A DNA stretch of 64,000 bases. It comes from Ruegeria sp. HKCCD7303. GTDB lineage: Bacteria > Pseudomonadota > Alphaproteobacteria > Rhodobacterales > Rhodobacteraceae. The notes below the pieces were generated by a model. The model was not told the origin of the DNA. It searched no databases and saw only the letters and a program-made list of their open reading frames with translations. Below, one piece after another: positions 19,028 to 27,168 of this stretch; within the stretch, counting starts at the first letter, position 1, and each line of letters starts with the position of its first letter. Location: contig NZ_WVRE01000005.1 of assembly GCF_013111185.1 (NCBI RefSeq), forward strand, positions 248,001 through 312,000, in the 5' to 3' direction. A program made the position numbers and the translations under genes.

Positions 19028-19504
19028 GTGAAACTCGACCAATTTGACCGCAGCCTGCTGCACCTGATGCAACGTGATGCCAAAATGGGGCTGGAGGCGC
19101 TTGCATCCGAAACAGGCTTATCGGTCGCATCCGTTCAAAGGCGTCTGAAGGCGCTCAGAGCTTCTGGTGCTATTCACTCGGAAGTGGCAATTGTCGACCC
19201 GAAAAAACTGGGCGTTGCAATGAGCTTCGTTGTCATGGTCGAATTAGAACGCGAACGCCAGGATCAGATCGACGCTTTTTCGCGGCAGGCGCAGGCAGAG
19301 CCAAGGGTGCAACAGTGCTATTACATCACAGGTGATGCGGACTTCTGCCTGATCTGTGCGGCGCGTGATATGGATGATTTTGAAGAGCTGACCAAAAAGT
19401 TGTTTTTCGACAATTCAAACGTTCGCCGGTTTCGAACGTCAGTTGTGATGGGACGCAAGAAAGTTGGCTTGGGCATTCCTGTCAAAGACAATGGCATGGA
19501 CTGA
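19028..19504 (+). CDS. Lrp/AsnC-family transcriptional regulator
   Basis: 158 aa, the normal length. N-terminal HTH (FDRSLLHLMQRDAKMGLEALASETGLSVASVQRRLKALRASG, residues ~5-47, here joined from two adjoining motifs) and a C-terminal RAM/ligand-binding domain with VQQCYYITGDADFCLIC. GTG start at 19028 directly follows a Lys-rich AT stretch (AAGGAAATCTTTGTG), giving an AAGGA site 7 nt upstream. It is divergent from the PLP-enzyme/M20 operon and is likely its local, amino-acid-responsive regulator, as is common for specific AsnC/Lrp members. Confidence 0.9.
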   Translation: MKLDQFDRSLLHLMQRDAKMGLEALASETGLSVASVQRRLKALRASGAIHSEVAIVDPKKLGVAMSFVVMVELERERQDQIDAFSRQAQAEPRVQQCYYITGDADFCLICAARDMDDFEELTKKLFFDNSNVRRFRTSVVMGRKKVGLGIPVKDNGMD

Positions 19505-19589
19505 TGAAGCGCCCCATTCTCGCTTCATCGAAGTGGCAAAGACCAGATTTTTCGTTTGGGCAACTGTTCTGGCCTTTGCCTAATCGCTC

Positions 19590-20567
19590 TTAAGCTGCGG
19601 CAATCTGGCTTGCTTTCTCAACCAGCACTTCCGCTTGGCGGATCGAGGCATAGTCGATCAACCGACCATCCAGAGAAACAGCACCTTTCCCATCCGCTTC
19701 CGCCTCGGCCATGGCGACAAGAATGCGCTGCGCCTTGGTCACTTCGGCGTCGGACGGCGACATAACTTCGTTTGCCAAAGCAATCTGGCTGGGGTGGATT
19801 GCCCATTTCCCTTCGCAGCCCAAAACAGCGGCGCGCTTGGCGGCAGCTTTATAGCCGTCAGGGTCCTGGAAATCCCCGAATGGACCGTCGATGGGCCGCA
19901 GCCCGTTGGCGCGTGCGGCCACGACCATGCGCGCAAGCGCGTAGTGCCACATGTCGCCCCAATGTGTCATACGGCCTCCATCGGGATCCGCATCCGTCAG
20001 AACTGAATAATCGGGGTTCACACCACCGATGATGGTTGTCCGCGCACGTGTCGACGCCGCATAATCGGCGACACCAAAGTGAAGACTTTCGTTGCGCTTC
20101 GAGGCAGCGGCGATCTCGCTGACATTTTGCATGCCCAGCGCAGTTTCGATGATGTGCTCGAACCCGATGCGCTTGCCATAGCCCTTGGCGTCCTCGATTT
20201 GCGTGACCAGCATATCCACGGCATAGACGTCAGCAGCTGTTCCGACCTTGGGGATCATGATCAGATCCAGCCGCGTGCCAGCCTGTTCAACAACATCCAC
20301 CACGTCGCGATACATGTAATGGGTGTCCAGCCCGTTGATGCGCACCGACATGGTCTTGTTGCCCCAATCGATGTCATTCAGCGCCTGAATGATATTCTTG
20401 CGCGCCTGTTCCTTTTCGTCAGGCGCGACAGCATCTTCCAGATCAAGGAAGATGACATCCACATCCGATTTTGCCGCCTTTTCAAACATTTCGGGCTGGC
20501 TACCGGGAACGGCAAGCTCGCTGCGGTTCAGACGCGCTGGGGCTTGTTCAATGGGGTGAAAGCTCAT
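19590..20567 (-). CDS. mcl: HpcH/HpaI-family malyl-CoA/beta-methylmalyl-CoA lyase
   Basis: 325 aa from the ATG at 20567, close to the ~318 aa of Rhodobacter Mcl1. The start is supported by AAGGA 8 nt upstream; an extension to 20741 is frame read-through. CitE-like (beta/alpha)8 fold with VIFLDLEDAVAPDEKEQAR (metal-binding Glu/Asp and CoA region), VRINGLDT, LIMIPKVGTAADV and the C-terminal FGDFQDPDGYK. It cleaves malyl-CoA to glyoxylate and acetyl-CoA, the last step of the serine cycle; it may also act on beta-methylmalyl-CoA. It is the last gene of the sga-mtkA-mtkB-hpr-glyA'-mcl operon, which supports the serine-cycle assignment over a citrate-lyase-like role. Confidence 0.92.
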   Translation of the reverse strand: MSFHPIEQAPARLNRSELAVPGSQPEMFEKAAKSDVDVIFLDLEDAVAPDEKEQARKNIIQALNDIDWGNKTMSVRINGLDTHYMYRDVVDVVEQAGTRLDLIMIPKVGTAADVYAVDMLVTQIEDAKGYGKRIGFEHIIETALGMQNVSEIAAASKRNESLHFGVADYAASTRARTTIIGGVNPDYSVLTDADPDGGRMTHWGDMWHYALARMVVAARANGLRPIDGPFGDFQDPDGYKAAAKRAAVLGCEGKWAIHPSQIALANEVMSPSDAEVTKAQRILVAMAEAEADGKGAVSLDGRLIDYASIRQAEVLVEKASQIAAA

Positions 20568-20586
20568 GTTTTGGTCCTTCTTCTTA

Positions 20587-20955
20587 CTAGTTCGCATGGA
20601 TCGGGAATCGTGCGCAAAGCTCTGCGACTTCGGCTTTGACCTTGGCTTCGACAGCGCCGTTGCCGTCTTCACCATTCGCGGCCAGACCGTCGACCACTTC
20701 GATGAACCAATCGGCGATGAAGACGAACTGGCTACCGCCATAATAGCGCCGACCGGAATAGCCTTCGGCGTATTTGTTGGTCATGACCGAGCCCTGCGCC
20801 TCCATCACGGCGGCAGAGACGATGTTCTCAGAGGCAATCAGCTCGATCTCGTCGCGCTGACGGCCCAGTTCAGATGTGATCGAGCCAAAAAGCTCAGGGT
20901 TGCGGTCAGACAGGGATTGGGTGAAAAATCCATCGGCACGTTGCGGTGCATTCAA
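20587..20955 (-). pseudogene. Internally deleted serine hydroxymethyltransferase gene (glyA remnant, reading frame intact)
   Basis: The 122-residue product joins the two ends of SHMT. Residues 1-~73 match the GlyA N-terminus ([20 protein letters not shown], then [16 protein letters not shown]). From about residue 80 it matches the extreme C-terminus ([15 protein letters not shown], then [10 protein letters not shown]). About 310 residues between, including the PLP lysine and nearly the whole active site, are absent, yet the frame is kept across the junction. TTG start with GGAGG 8 nt upstream, TAG stop. It sits where a serine-cycle glyA would be expected, between hpr and mcl. It cannot be a functional SHMT. 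It is unclear whether the short protein is made or is an inert relic that preserves operon translation. Confidence 0.85.
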
Positions 20956-21033
20956 AAGTAAATCCTCCGGTGGATGGCGGCGACGCGGCCACCGTGGGCC
21001 GCATCGGCAATTAGCCTCAGGCGCGCTGGCAGG

Positions 21034-22005
21034 TCAGATCACCCGATCGCGTGGCTCTCGGCCTTCGAAGAAATCGCGCAGGTTATCGAGTACACGGAAC
21101 CCCATCGCCTCGCGTGCCTCGCGCGTGGCGCTGCCCAGATGCGGCAGCATCACAAGGTTGTCGCATTGCAGAAGATCCGCACAGATACGGGGTTCACCAT
21201 CGAACACATCCAGTGCTGCACCGCCGATCATGTCGAAAGCCAGCGATTGAACCAGCGCCCGTTCGTCGATGACTTCACCACGCGCCGTATTGATCAGGAA
21301 CGCGTCGGGTTTCATAAGGTCCAGCCTGCGCGCATTTATCAGGTGGCGGTTCGCAGCCCCGCCGGGGCAATGAAGTGAGACGAAATCGCATTGCGGCAAC
21401 AACTCATCAATCGACCCAACCTGAGTAGCTTTGCACCGCGCCAATACAGCCGGGTCCACCGGGCTACGATTATAGACCAGCACGTCCATGCCAAAGCCGT
21501 GATGCGCACGGCGGGCCATTTCCTGACCGATGCGCCCGTAGCCGATGATGCCAAGCGTCTTACCGCTGACCTTGGTCCCCACCAGATGCGTGGGCCGCCA
21601 ACCGGTCCAGTTGCCGGAACGCAGCTCGCGTTCACCCTCGCCCGCCCGACGCGCCACCATCAGCAGCAGGGTCATGGCGATATCTGCGGTGCATTCTGAC
21701 AGAATATCAGGCGTGTTCGTCACGGTCATACCCAGCTCGCGGGCGGACGGCTCACAGATGTGGCTGTAGCCCACTCCATAATTGGCAAGGATTTTTGTCT
21801 GCGCACCAGATACGTCCAGCGCCTCGGCGCTGAGCGTGTCGGTTACCGTTGGCAAGACCGCGTCATAGGATTTCAACGCCTGCCGGATTTCGGACGGGGA
21901 CAAAGGTTTGTCCCCGGTGTTCAGCACGGTGTTATAGTTCTCGGCCAACTGCGCCTCAACGGCAGCAGGCCAGCGACGGGTCACAAGAACCGAAGGTTTG
22001 ACCAT
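21034..22005 (-). CDS. D-2-hydroxyacid dehydrogenase, hydroxypyruvate/glyoxylate reductase of the serine cycle
   Basis: 323 aa, NAD(P)H-dependent 2-hydroxyacid dehydrogenase fold. Cofactor-binding loop GIIGYGRIGQEMARRA near 150, catalytic Arg in INTARGEVIDERAL, Glu in FDGEP, and His in MLPHLGSATREAR are all in place. It reduces hydroxypyruvate to D-glycerate (and glyoxylate to glycolate). ATG at 22005 overlaps the mtkB stop by one base (TGATG); a GTG one codon earlier is possible. Its place directly after mtkAB and in the same operon as sga supports the hydroxypyruvate reductase role (hprA-like). Confidence 0.88.
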   Translation of the reverse strand: MVKPSVLVTRRWPAAVEAQLAENYNTVLNTGDKPLSPSEIRQALKSYDAVLPTVTDTLSAEALDVSGAQTKILANYGVGYSHICEPSARELGMTVTNTPDILSECTADIAMTLLLMVARRAGEGERELRSGNWTGWRPTHLVGTKVSGKTLGIIGYGRIGQEMARRAHHGFGMDVLVYNRSPVDPAVLARCKATQVGSIDELLPQCDFVSLHCPGGAANRHLINARRLDLMKPDAFLINTARGEVIDERALVQSLAFDMIGGAALDVFDGEPRICADLLQCDNLVMLPHLGSATREAREAMGFRVLDNLRDFFEGREPRDRVI

Positions 22006-22892
22006 CACGCAGCCTCCATCACACGCGCAATTGTTTCACCAATTACGGCAGGGTTTTCCGCCACGGTCACACCAGCGGCAGACAGGATTTCAACCTTCTC
22101 GCTAGCGCTTTCGCCAAAGGCCGAGATGATCGCACCCGCGTGGCCCATGGTCCGCCCTTTCGGAGCGGTCAGACCTGCAACGTAGGCGATCACAGGTTTG
22201 GTGATGTGGTCACGGATGTACTCTGCCGCCTCGGCTTCCTGCGGGCCGCCAATCTCACCAATCATGGCGATGACATGGGTGTCTTCGTCTTCTTCGAACC
22301 GTTGAAGGATGTCCTTGAACGAAGACCCGTTGATGGGATCGCCCCCGATCCCGACGCTGGTCGATACACCAATTCCGCGTTCTTTCAGCTGCGCTGCGGC
22401 CTCATAGCCCAGCGTGCCCGAGCGTCCGATAATCCCCACATGCCCCGGAAGGTAGATGTGACCCGGCATGATCCCCAGCAAAGCTTTACCGGGCGAAATC
22501 GTGCCCGCGCAGTTCGGACCGGTCAGAACCATACGTTTGTCTTTGGAGTAGCGGTACATGTAGCGTTTCACCCGGATCATGTCTTGCGCTGGGATACCGT
22601 CGGTGATGCAAACGCAGTACCGGATACCGGCATCCGCTGCTTCCATGATCGAATCTGCGGCAAACGGAGGAGGAACAAATACAAGGCTGGCATCCGCGCC
22701 GGTCGCCTCAACGGCTTGTTTGACGGTGTCAAAAACCGGAACGCCTTCGACGGTTTCGCCGCCCTTGCCGGGAACGACGCCGCCTACGACATTCGTGCCA
22801 TATTTCAGCATGTCTTTAGTGTGAAACCGCGCCATCCGGCCGGTGATGCCCTGTACTATGACACGCGAGTCGCGATCGAGAAGAATGCTCAT
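22005..22892 (-). CDS. mtkB: Malate-CoA ligase alpha subunit (SucD-like)
   Basis: 295 aa, the usual SucD/MtkB length, from the ATG at 22892, which overlaps the mtkA stop (TAATG). It has the CoA-binding domain (VIVQGITGRMARFHT at the start; VVPGKGG) and the phosphohistidine loop GHAGAIISAFGES near residue 240. With MtkA it makes malyl-CoA from malate, CoA and ATP. By sequence alone it resembles succinyl-CoA synthetase; the neighbouring sga, hpr and mcl genes make the malate specificity likely. Confidence 0.9.
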   Translation of the reverse strand: MSILLDRDSRVIVQGITGRMARFHTKDMLKYGTNVVGGVVPGKGGETVEGVPVFDTVKQAVEATGADASLVFVPPPFAADSIMEAADAGIRYCVCITDGIPAQDMIRVKRYMYRYSKDKRMVLTGPNCAGTISPGKALLGIMPGHIYLPGHVGIIGRSGTLGYEAAAQLKERGIGVSTSVGIGGDPINGSSFKDILQRFEEDEDTHVIAMIGEIGGPQEAEAAEYIRDHITKPVIAYVAGLTAPKGRTMGHAGAIISAFGESASEKVEILSAAGVTVAENPAVIGETIARVMEAA

Positions 22893-24088
22893 TACACAGC
22901 CCTCATCTTGGTGCCTTGGGTAAGGTCGTTTTTCCATGCGCCTACAGCGCGTTCTGCTGCTTCCATCAGTGTTGTGGCGCGGATGATCGGCAGCCCGGAC
23001 TTGGCAAGGATCTTCTGGCCCTCTTCGACATTGGTACCAGCGAGCCGGACAACGACCGGAAGGTCGATATCCAATTCTTTCAGCGCCTGAACGACGCCCT
23101 CGGCCACCCAATCGCAGCGGTTGATGCCTGCGAAAATGTTGACGAGGATGGCCTGGACATTGGTGTCCGACAGAACCAGCCGAAACGCCTTGGCAACCCG
23201 TTCTGGCGAAGCACCGCCACCGATATCAAGGAAGTTTGCGGGCTCACCACCGGCCAGCTTGATCGTGTCCATAGTTGCCATTGCCAGACCGGCACCGTTG
23301 ACGATGCAACCGATGTTTCCCTCCAAACCCACGTAAGACAGCCCCCGGTCCGCCGCGCGACTTTCGCGCGGGTCTTCCTGGCTTTTGTCGCGCAGCTCGG
23401 CAATCTGCGGGTGGCGGAACAGAGCGTTGTCGTCAAAGCTCATCTTTGCATCCAGCGCCAGCACCCGGTCGTCACCGGTGATGACCAACGGATTGATCTC
23501 AACCATGGTGGCGTCCAAGTCGCTGAACGCGGCGTAGCACCCCTGCAGTGTGCGCACCATCTGCTGGATCAGCTTGGGTTCAAGACCAAGCTTGAACGCA
23601 ATTTCACGCGCTTGGAATTCCTGAAGCCCGACCGCTGGCTCCACAATGGATCGCACGATGCTGTCCGGACGGTCGGCCGAGATATCCTCGATTTCCATCC
23701 CACCCTCTGACGAGGCGACAATCATCACCCGCTGGCTGGATCGGTCCAGAACAAATCCCAGATAAATCTCGCGGTCAATAGGCACGGCCGCTTCGACATA
23801 GACACGATAGATGCCTTTGCCTTCGGGACCAGTCTGATGTGTGACCAGCTTACGACCAAACAGGTCATCGCAGGCCTGATAAATCTCGTTCTCTGTATTG
23901 CACAGCTTGACCCCTCCGGCCTTGCCGCGCCCACCGGCGTGGACCTGCGCTTTGACGATCCATTTGTCACCGCCCAGCTCGCGCGCCCGATAGGCCGCCT
24001 GTTCCGGGCTGTAGGCAAGCGCGCCAGCAGGGACGTCCACCCCGAAATTGGAAAGAAGTTCTTTCGCTTGGTATTCATGAATATCCAT
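22892..24088 (-). CDS. mtkA: Malate-CoA ligase beta subunit (SucC-like)
   Basis: 398 aa. ATP-grasp domain at the N-terminus ([34 protein letters not shown]) and CoA-ligase domain at the C-terminus ([27 protein letters not shown]). ATG at 24088 has GGAGG 7 nt upstream; an in-frame TTG two codons earlier lies too close to that site. The family member MtkA differs from SucC only in detail, so malate specificity is taken from the operon. It follows sga by 28 nt. Confidence 0.9.
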   Translation of the reverse strand: MDIHEYQAKELLSNFGVDVPAGALAYSPEQAAYRARELGGDKWIVKAQVHAGGRGKAGGVKLCNTENEIYQACDDLFGRKLVTHQTGPEGKGIYRVYVEAAVPIDREIYLGFVLDRSSQRVMIVASSEGGMEIEDISADRPDSIVRSIVEPAVGLQEFQAREIAFKLGLEPKLIQQMVRTLQGCYAAFSDLDATMVEINPLVITGDDRVLALDAKMSFDDNALFRHPQIAELRDKSQEDPRESRAADRGLSYVGLEGNIGCIVNGAGLAMATMDTIKLAGGEPANFLDIGGGASPERVAKAFRLVLSDTNVQAILVNIFAGINRCDWVAEGVVQALKELDIDLPVVVRLAGTNVEEGQKILAKSGLPIIRATTLMEAAERAVGAWKNDLTQGTKMRAV

Positions 24089-24116
24089 CTGCAATCCTCC
24101 CGTTCATGCAGTGTGG

Positions 24117-25358
24117 TTAAGCCGCGATTGAAGTGCCGTAACGGCTTTCAAGTAAAGCCTCGATCGCATCCTGATCGACCTCCCCGCCCAGCTCGCGAAG
24201 GGCTTCGGCAAACAGGCGTATGATCCGGCTGACCGCGTCCCGGTTCAGCTGATTGAGGATTCCGATCCGCACCTGTACCGGAGCGCTGAGAGTCGGCCAG
24301 ATGCCAAATCCCCGTGCACGGCAGTTCTGGACCAGCTCCATCTCTCGCCCCGCCAGTTCCGGTGGCAGGTTCAGAACAACAAGGCTGGGCATGTCCGATG
24401 TCACTTCGCAGCCCATTTCGATCACCGCATCGCGCAGAACCTTCTCATGGGTGCGGTAGGCCATGGCCCGCTTTGCCAGGCTTTCTTGCAGGGTCAGTCG
24501 CAGGGCTTCGTGGAACGCCGCAACGGCGTATCCCGAATGCGTCCGGTGGTATGTGCCTTTTTCTACGTCTTGCCCATCGACAATGCCCCAATGGCGCGCT
24601 TCAAAGATCGGATTGTGAACATAAGAATAAGCGCCAGACGCCTTCAAACTTTCGACATAAGCATCCGTAAAGCTGACTGGCGCATAAGTCAGCGGCAGGC
24701 AGCACAAACCTTTTTGCGGGCAAGACGCCCACCCGGCGACACCGGGGTAATCATCAATTGAAAAGTCATCGGCACCCAACGACGACACCGCGTCGATCAG
24801 ACCCATGACACCATTGCGTTCACAGGCGTCCGAAAAGCCGCGCAGATCATTGACACGCCCGGATCCGGTTTCCCAATGCGCCATGAAAGCCCATTTGGGC
24901 TGGTGCTCAGACAAAGCAGCGTCAACCAGTTCACCTGTCACCGGCTGACCGTGCGGAACCTCGATCACGGTGACACTGGCGGCTTGTGGGTCAAGCGGGT
25001 TGGATGCGTGTTCTTGAGGTGTAGCTGCCTTGATCCGCAGGGTCAGAGCGTCGATACCCGAGAATGTCCCGTTGGCAAACGCCACGACCTTGTCGCCAGG
25101 CATGACGGCAGAGAACATAGCGTCCAGAGCGCTCCAACCGGTGCCTGCGACCGCAAAAGTATACGTGTTGGACGTGCCCCAGATTTTCCGCAGCATGTGT
25201 TTGCACTCGATCATGCCCCGCAGAACGTCACCCTGCATGTGATCCGCTACGCCTGCGCTGCTGAAGGCGCGCAGGACACGGGCGTCGGTGTTGCCCGGTC
25301 CCGGGCCAGCGGCCAAAGTCTCGGGGATCTCAAGAGGAGGGAAAATCTGAAACGTCAT
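24117..25358 (-). CDS. sgaA: Serine-glyoxylate aminotransferase
   Basis: 413-aa class V aminotransferase. AAGPGPGNTDARVL opens the family fold, the PLP aspartate lies in LIDAVSSLGADDF and the PLP lysine in ASCPQKGLCCLPL near residue 200; YSYVHNPIFEARHWG and RTHSGYAVAAFHEAL complete the active site. It moves the amino group of serine to glyoxylate, giving hydroxypyruvate and glycine. First gene of the serine-cycle operon; its promoter region faces the LuxR-type gene. The enzyme also serves photorespiration-like glyoxylate detoxification in other organisms, but here the neighbours argue for C1 assimilation. Confidence 0.93.
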   Translation of the reverse strand: MTFQIFPPLEIPETLAAGPGPGNTDARVLRAFSSAGVADHMQGDVLRGMIECKHMLRKIWGTSNTYTFAVAGTGWSALDAMFSAVMPGDKVVAFANGTFSGIDALTLRIKAATPQEHASNPLDPQAASVTVIEVPHGQPVTGELVDAALSEHQPKWAFMAHWETGSGRVNDLRGFSDACERNGVMGLIDAVSSLGADDFSIDDYPGVAGWASCPQKGLCCLPLTYAPVSFTDAYVESLKASGAYSYVHNPIFEARHWGIVDGQDVEKGTYHRTHSGYAVAAFHEALRLTLQESLAKRAMAYRTHEKVLRDAVIEMGCEVTSDMPSLVVLNLPPELAGREMELVQNCRARGFGIWPTLSAPVQVRIGILNQLNRDAVSRIIRLFAEALRELGGEVDQDAIEALLESRYGTSIAA

Positions 25359-25500
25359 TGTCTGTCATCCTCGGCGTTGGTCGGGCTCTTGGACCCGTCG
25401 TGTTTCGTTGCCGGACAGAAAACGCCGCCTTGCGCAATGACGCAACGTAACTTACTACTGCTTTAGGATGGCCAAAAGGATGGGGAATTTCCCACCCGAA

Positions 25501-25516
25501 TTGGTAAAAATACCAA
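25501..25516. promoter_or_regulatory. Candidate operator palindrome 1
   Basis: TTGGTA AAAA TACCAA is a perfect inverted repeat with 6-bp arms and a 4-bp spacer. It lies 34 bp (about three helical turns, centre to centre) from a second palindrome of the same geometry. A dimeric HTH protein such as the adjacent LuxR-type regulator is the obvious candidate ligand; this is inferred. Confidence 0.55.
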
Positions 25517-25534
25517 GGCATACTGAGTTTTCAC

Positions 25535-25550
25535 CTACCCGTTTGGGTAG
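25535..25550. promoter_or_regulatory. Candidate operator palindrome 2
   Basis: CTACCC GTTT GGGTAG, again 6-bp arms and 4-bp spacer, with half-sites (TACC-) like those of palindrome 1. A further half-site TTGGGTAAAAA lies at about 25563-25573 immediately before the regulator's ATG. The series suggests cooperative binding and autoregulation. Confidence 0.55.
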
Positions 25551-25577
25551 TAAATTGCGAAAGTTGGGTAAAAACAG

Positions 25578-26207
25578 ATGATTGGCGCGCCAGGTACCCC
25601 TATTGATGTCATGCTGGCAGACGGCAATCCGCTGGTTCTGTCTGCCATGTCTGAAATCTTTGAACGCGACCCGCGATTCTCGTTGGTGGCGACGTCAGCC
25701 ACCGCCGAAGGGTTCCTGGGAACCGTCATGCGAGTTCCGGTTCAGGTCGGGGTGGTCGACTGGAACCTCCCGGTGCTCGGAGCGGCAAAGCTGATCGAGG
25801 TTCTTCGAGAACAGGCCAATGCACCCCGGTTTGTGGTGTATGGGGATGTGACCAGCGAAACGCCGCGGCTGGCCATGCAAGCCGGGGCCGCTGGTTTTGC
25901 GGCGCGATCCGGCGAGGTTGAAGGCTTGCTTGAAACCTGCGCCGATGTGGCGGCTGGCAAAATGGTCTTTCCATTCATCGACGTTCGAAAAATGCAACAG
26001 GACCCTATCCAAAGCTTGTCCCGCAAAGAACGCGCCATTCTTGAAGCCTTGGCCCAAGGCATGTCCAATCGGGACCTTTCAAAAGAACTGCAGATTTCAA
26101 CAAACACGGTCAAATTTCACCTGTCCAATATCTATGACAAGCTGGCCGTGAAAAACAGAACTCAGGCCATTGCGTTTTACTATTCGTCCAGATCCGCATT
26201 GGATTAG
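25578..26207 (+). CDS. LuxR-family response-regulator-like protein, probable serine-cycle operon regulator
   Basis: 209 aa. N-terminal receiver-like domain (about 8-125) and C-terminal LuxR HTH (about 145-200: LSRKERAILEALAQGMSNRD, then ISTNTVKFHLSNIYDKL). The phosphoacceptor-type Asp61 (VVDWNLP) and one acidic-pocket residue, Asp15, are kept, but the switch Thr/Ser is Tyr88 and the invariant Lys is Arg110, so phosphorylation may be absent or abnormal. No histidine kinase gene is nearby. Divergent from sgaA with palindromes between, so direct control of the serine-cycle operon is likely. In Methylobacterium this task is done by a LysR protein (QscR), so the regulator type differs here. Confidence 0.82.
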   Translation: MIGAPGTPIDVMLADGNPLVLSAMSEIFERDPRFSLVATSATAEGFLGTVMRVPVQVGVVDWNLPVLGAAKLIEVLREQANAPRFVVYGDVTSETPRLAMQAGAAGFAARSGEVEGLLETCADVAAGKMVFPFIDVRKMQQDPIQSLSRKERAILEALAQGMSNRDLSKELQISTNTVKFHLSNIYDKLAVKNRTQAIAFYYSSRSALD

Positions 26208-26322
26208 GGCTATGGTCAGGGGGCTGCCGTCCAGAATGCGCGACGGCGTAGTACTAGCTAATTCCGTTTCTCCAAAGCCCAATCGTCCTTTATCCTGATC
26301 TTGAAAAAGCAGGAGCACCCCG

Positions 26323-27168
26323 ATGGACATCACACCACTCACCGGCGGCTTAGGCGCTGAAATCTACGGCGCCGATATTCGAGACAGCGGGCAATTTCCT
26401 GATATTCACCAAGCCTTTGCCAAGTATTCCGTTATCGTCCTAAGGGGTCAAACAGCCACCCCTGAAGACCATCTGAACTTTGCTCGCAGCTTTGGCGCGA
26501 TCAACGTCAACCGTTTCTTCAAACCGGTTAATGGCTATCCCGAGATTGCGACGGTCTTAAAAGAAAAGGGCCAGAAAGAAGCGGTGGGTGAAGGGTGGCA
26601 CACCGATCATTCCTATGACGAAGCGCCAGCCATGGGATCAATCCTGCATGCGATTGAGATGCCGCCCTATGGAGGAGACACGCTGTTTGTGTCTATGGCA
26701 GCCGCGTATGAGGCACTCTCGGCCCCAATGCGTCAGTTTCTAGACGGGCTGACTGCTGTGCATTCTTCACGTCACGTCTTTGGTGCCGCCATACAAGACA
26801 GCGAAGCCGCCAAGAGCGGTCGATTAGGCAACGCAGACGCCGCAACACAAGATGCGCACCATCCCATTGTCATCACACATCCACTCAGCGGGCGTCGTGG
26901 TCTTTTTGTGAACCCTGTCTTCACAACGCATATCGAAGGGCTCAGCAAAGACGAGTCTGATGCAATTCTTGCGATGCTGTACGAACACTGCAAACAACCC
27001 GAGTTCCAATGCCGCGTGCGCTGGCGCGCGGGCGACATAACGATGTGGGACAACAGAGCCACATGGCACAAGGCAATCAACGACTATCACGGTTTTCGAC
27101 GCCTGATGCACCGGGTCACGGTTGAAGGCGTGGCTTTGTCGACCCCTGCTGAAAACAAGGACAGCTAA
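26323..27168 (+). CDS. TauD/TfdA-family Fe(II)/2-oxoglutarate-dependent dioxygenase
   Basis: 281 aa, normal for the family. WHTDHSYDEAPAMGS near residue 90 supplies the HxD iron ligands, and WDNRATWHKAINDY the distal His; RLMHRVT carries the Arg that binds the 2-oxoglutarate carboxylate. It hydroxylates an unactivated carbon, often leading to release of sulfite, amine or phosphonate from a small molecule. ATG has AGGAG 7 nt upstream. It overlaps tail-to-tail with the convergent peroxidase gene by 4 nt. The substrate cannot be assigned; taurine specificity is not implied. Confidence 0.9.
   Translation: MDITPLTGGLGAEIYGADIRDSGQFPDIHQAFAKYSVIVLRGQTATPEDHLNFARSFGAINVNRFFKPVNGYPEIATVLKEKGQKEAVGEGWHTDHSYDEAPAMGSILHAIEMPPYGGDTLFVSMAAAYEALSAPMRQFLDGLTAVHSSRHVFGAAIQDSEAAKSGRLGNADAATQDAHHPIVITHPLSGRRGLFVNPVFTTHIEGLSKDESDAILAMLYEHCKQPEFQCRVRWRAGDITMWDNRATWHKAINDYHGFRRLMHRVTVEGVALSTPAENKDS

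Larger units (their letters stand above)
25359..25577. promoter_or_regulatory. Divergent control region sgaA / LuxR-type regulator
   Basis: 219 bp between the divergent start codons. It contains a GGGAA T TTCCC palindrome (25483-25493) and two 6-4-6 palindromes described separately, all in the half nearer the regulator. No canonical -35/-10 pair was assigned with confidence. Confidence 0.55.

Noticed and set aside
20568..20741. N-terminal extension of mcl
   Set aside because: The extra residues are Ser/Lys-rich read-through of the glyA remnant in another frame; the ATG at 20567 has AAGGA and matches the family start.
22140..23090. Plus-strand open frame of 316 codons opposite mtkB
   Set aside because: Antisense shadow of mtkB and the end of mtkA, without motifs or a ribosome site.
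22893..23111. N-terminal extension of mtkB by 73 codons
   Set aside because: It overlaps the mtkA coding end and lacks SucD-family sequence; the ATG at 22892 with the TAATG overlap fits the family length.
25535..25550. Fourth parS copy
   Set aside because: CTACCC-GTTT-GGGTAG resembles the parAB palindromes but has a spacer two bases longer and shorter arms, and sits in a promoter region with a second palindrome of the same geometry. Better read as a local operator.
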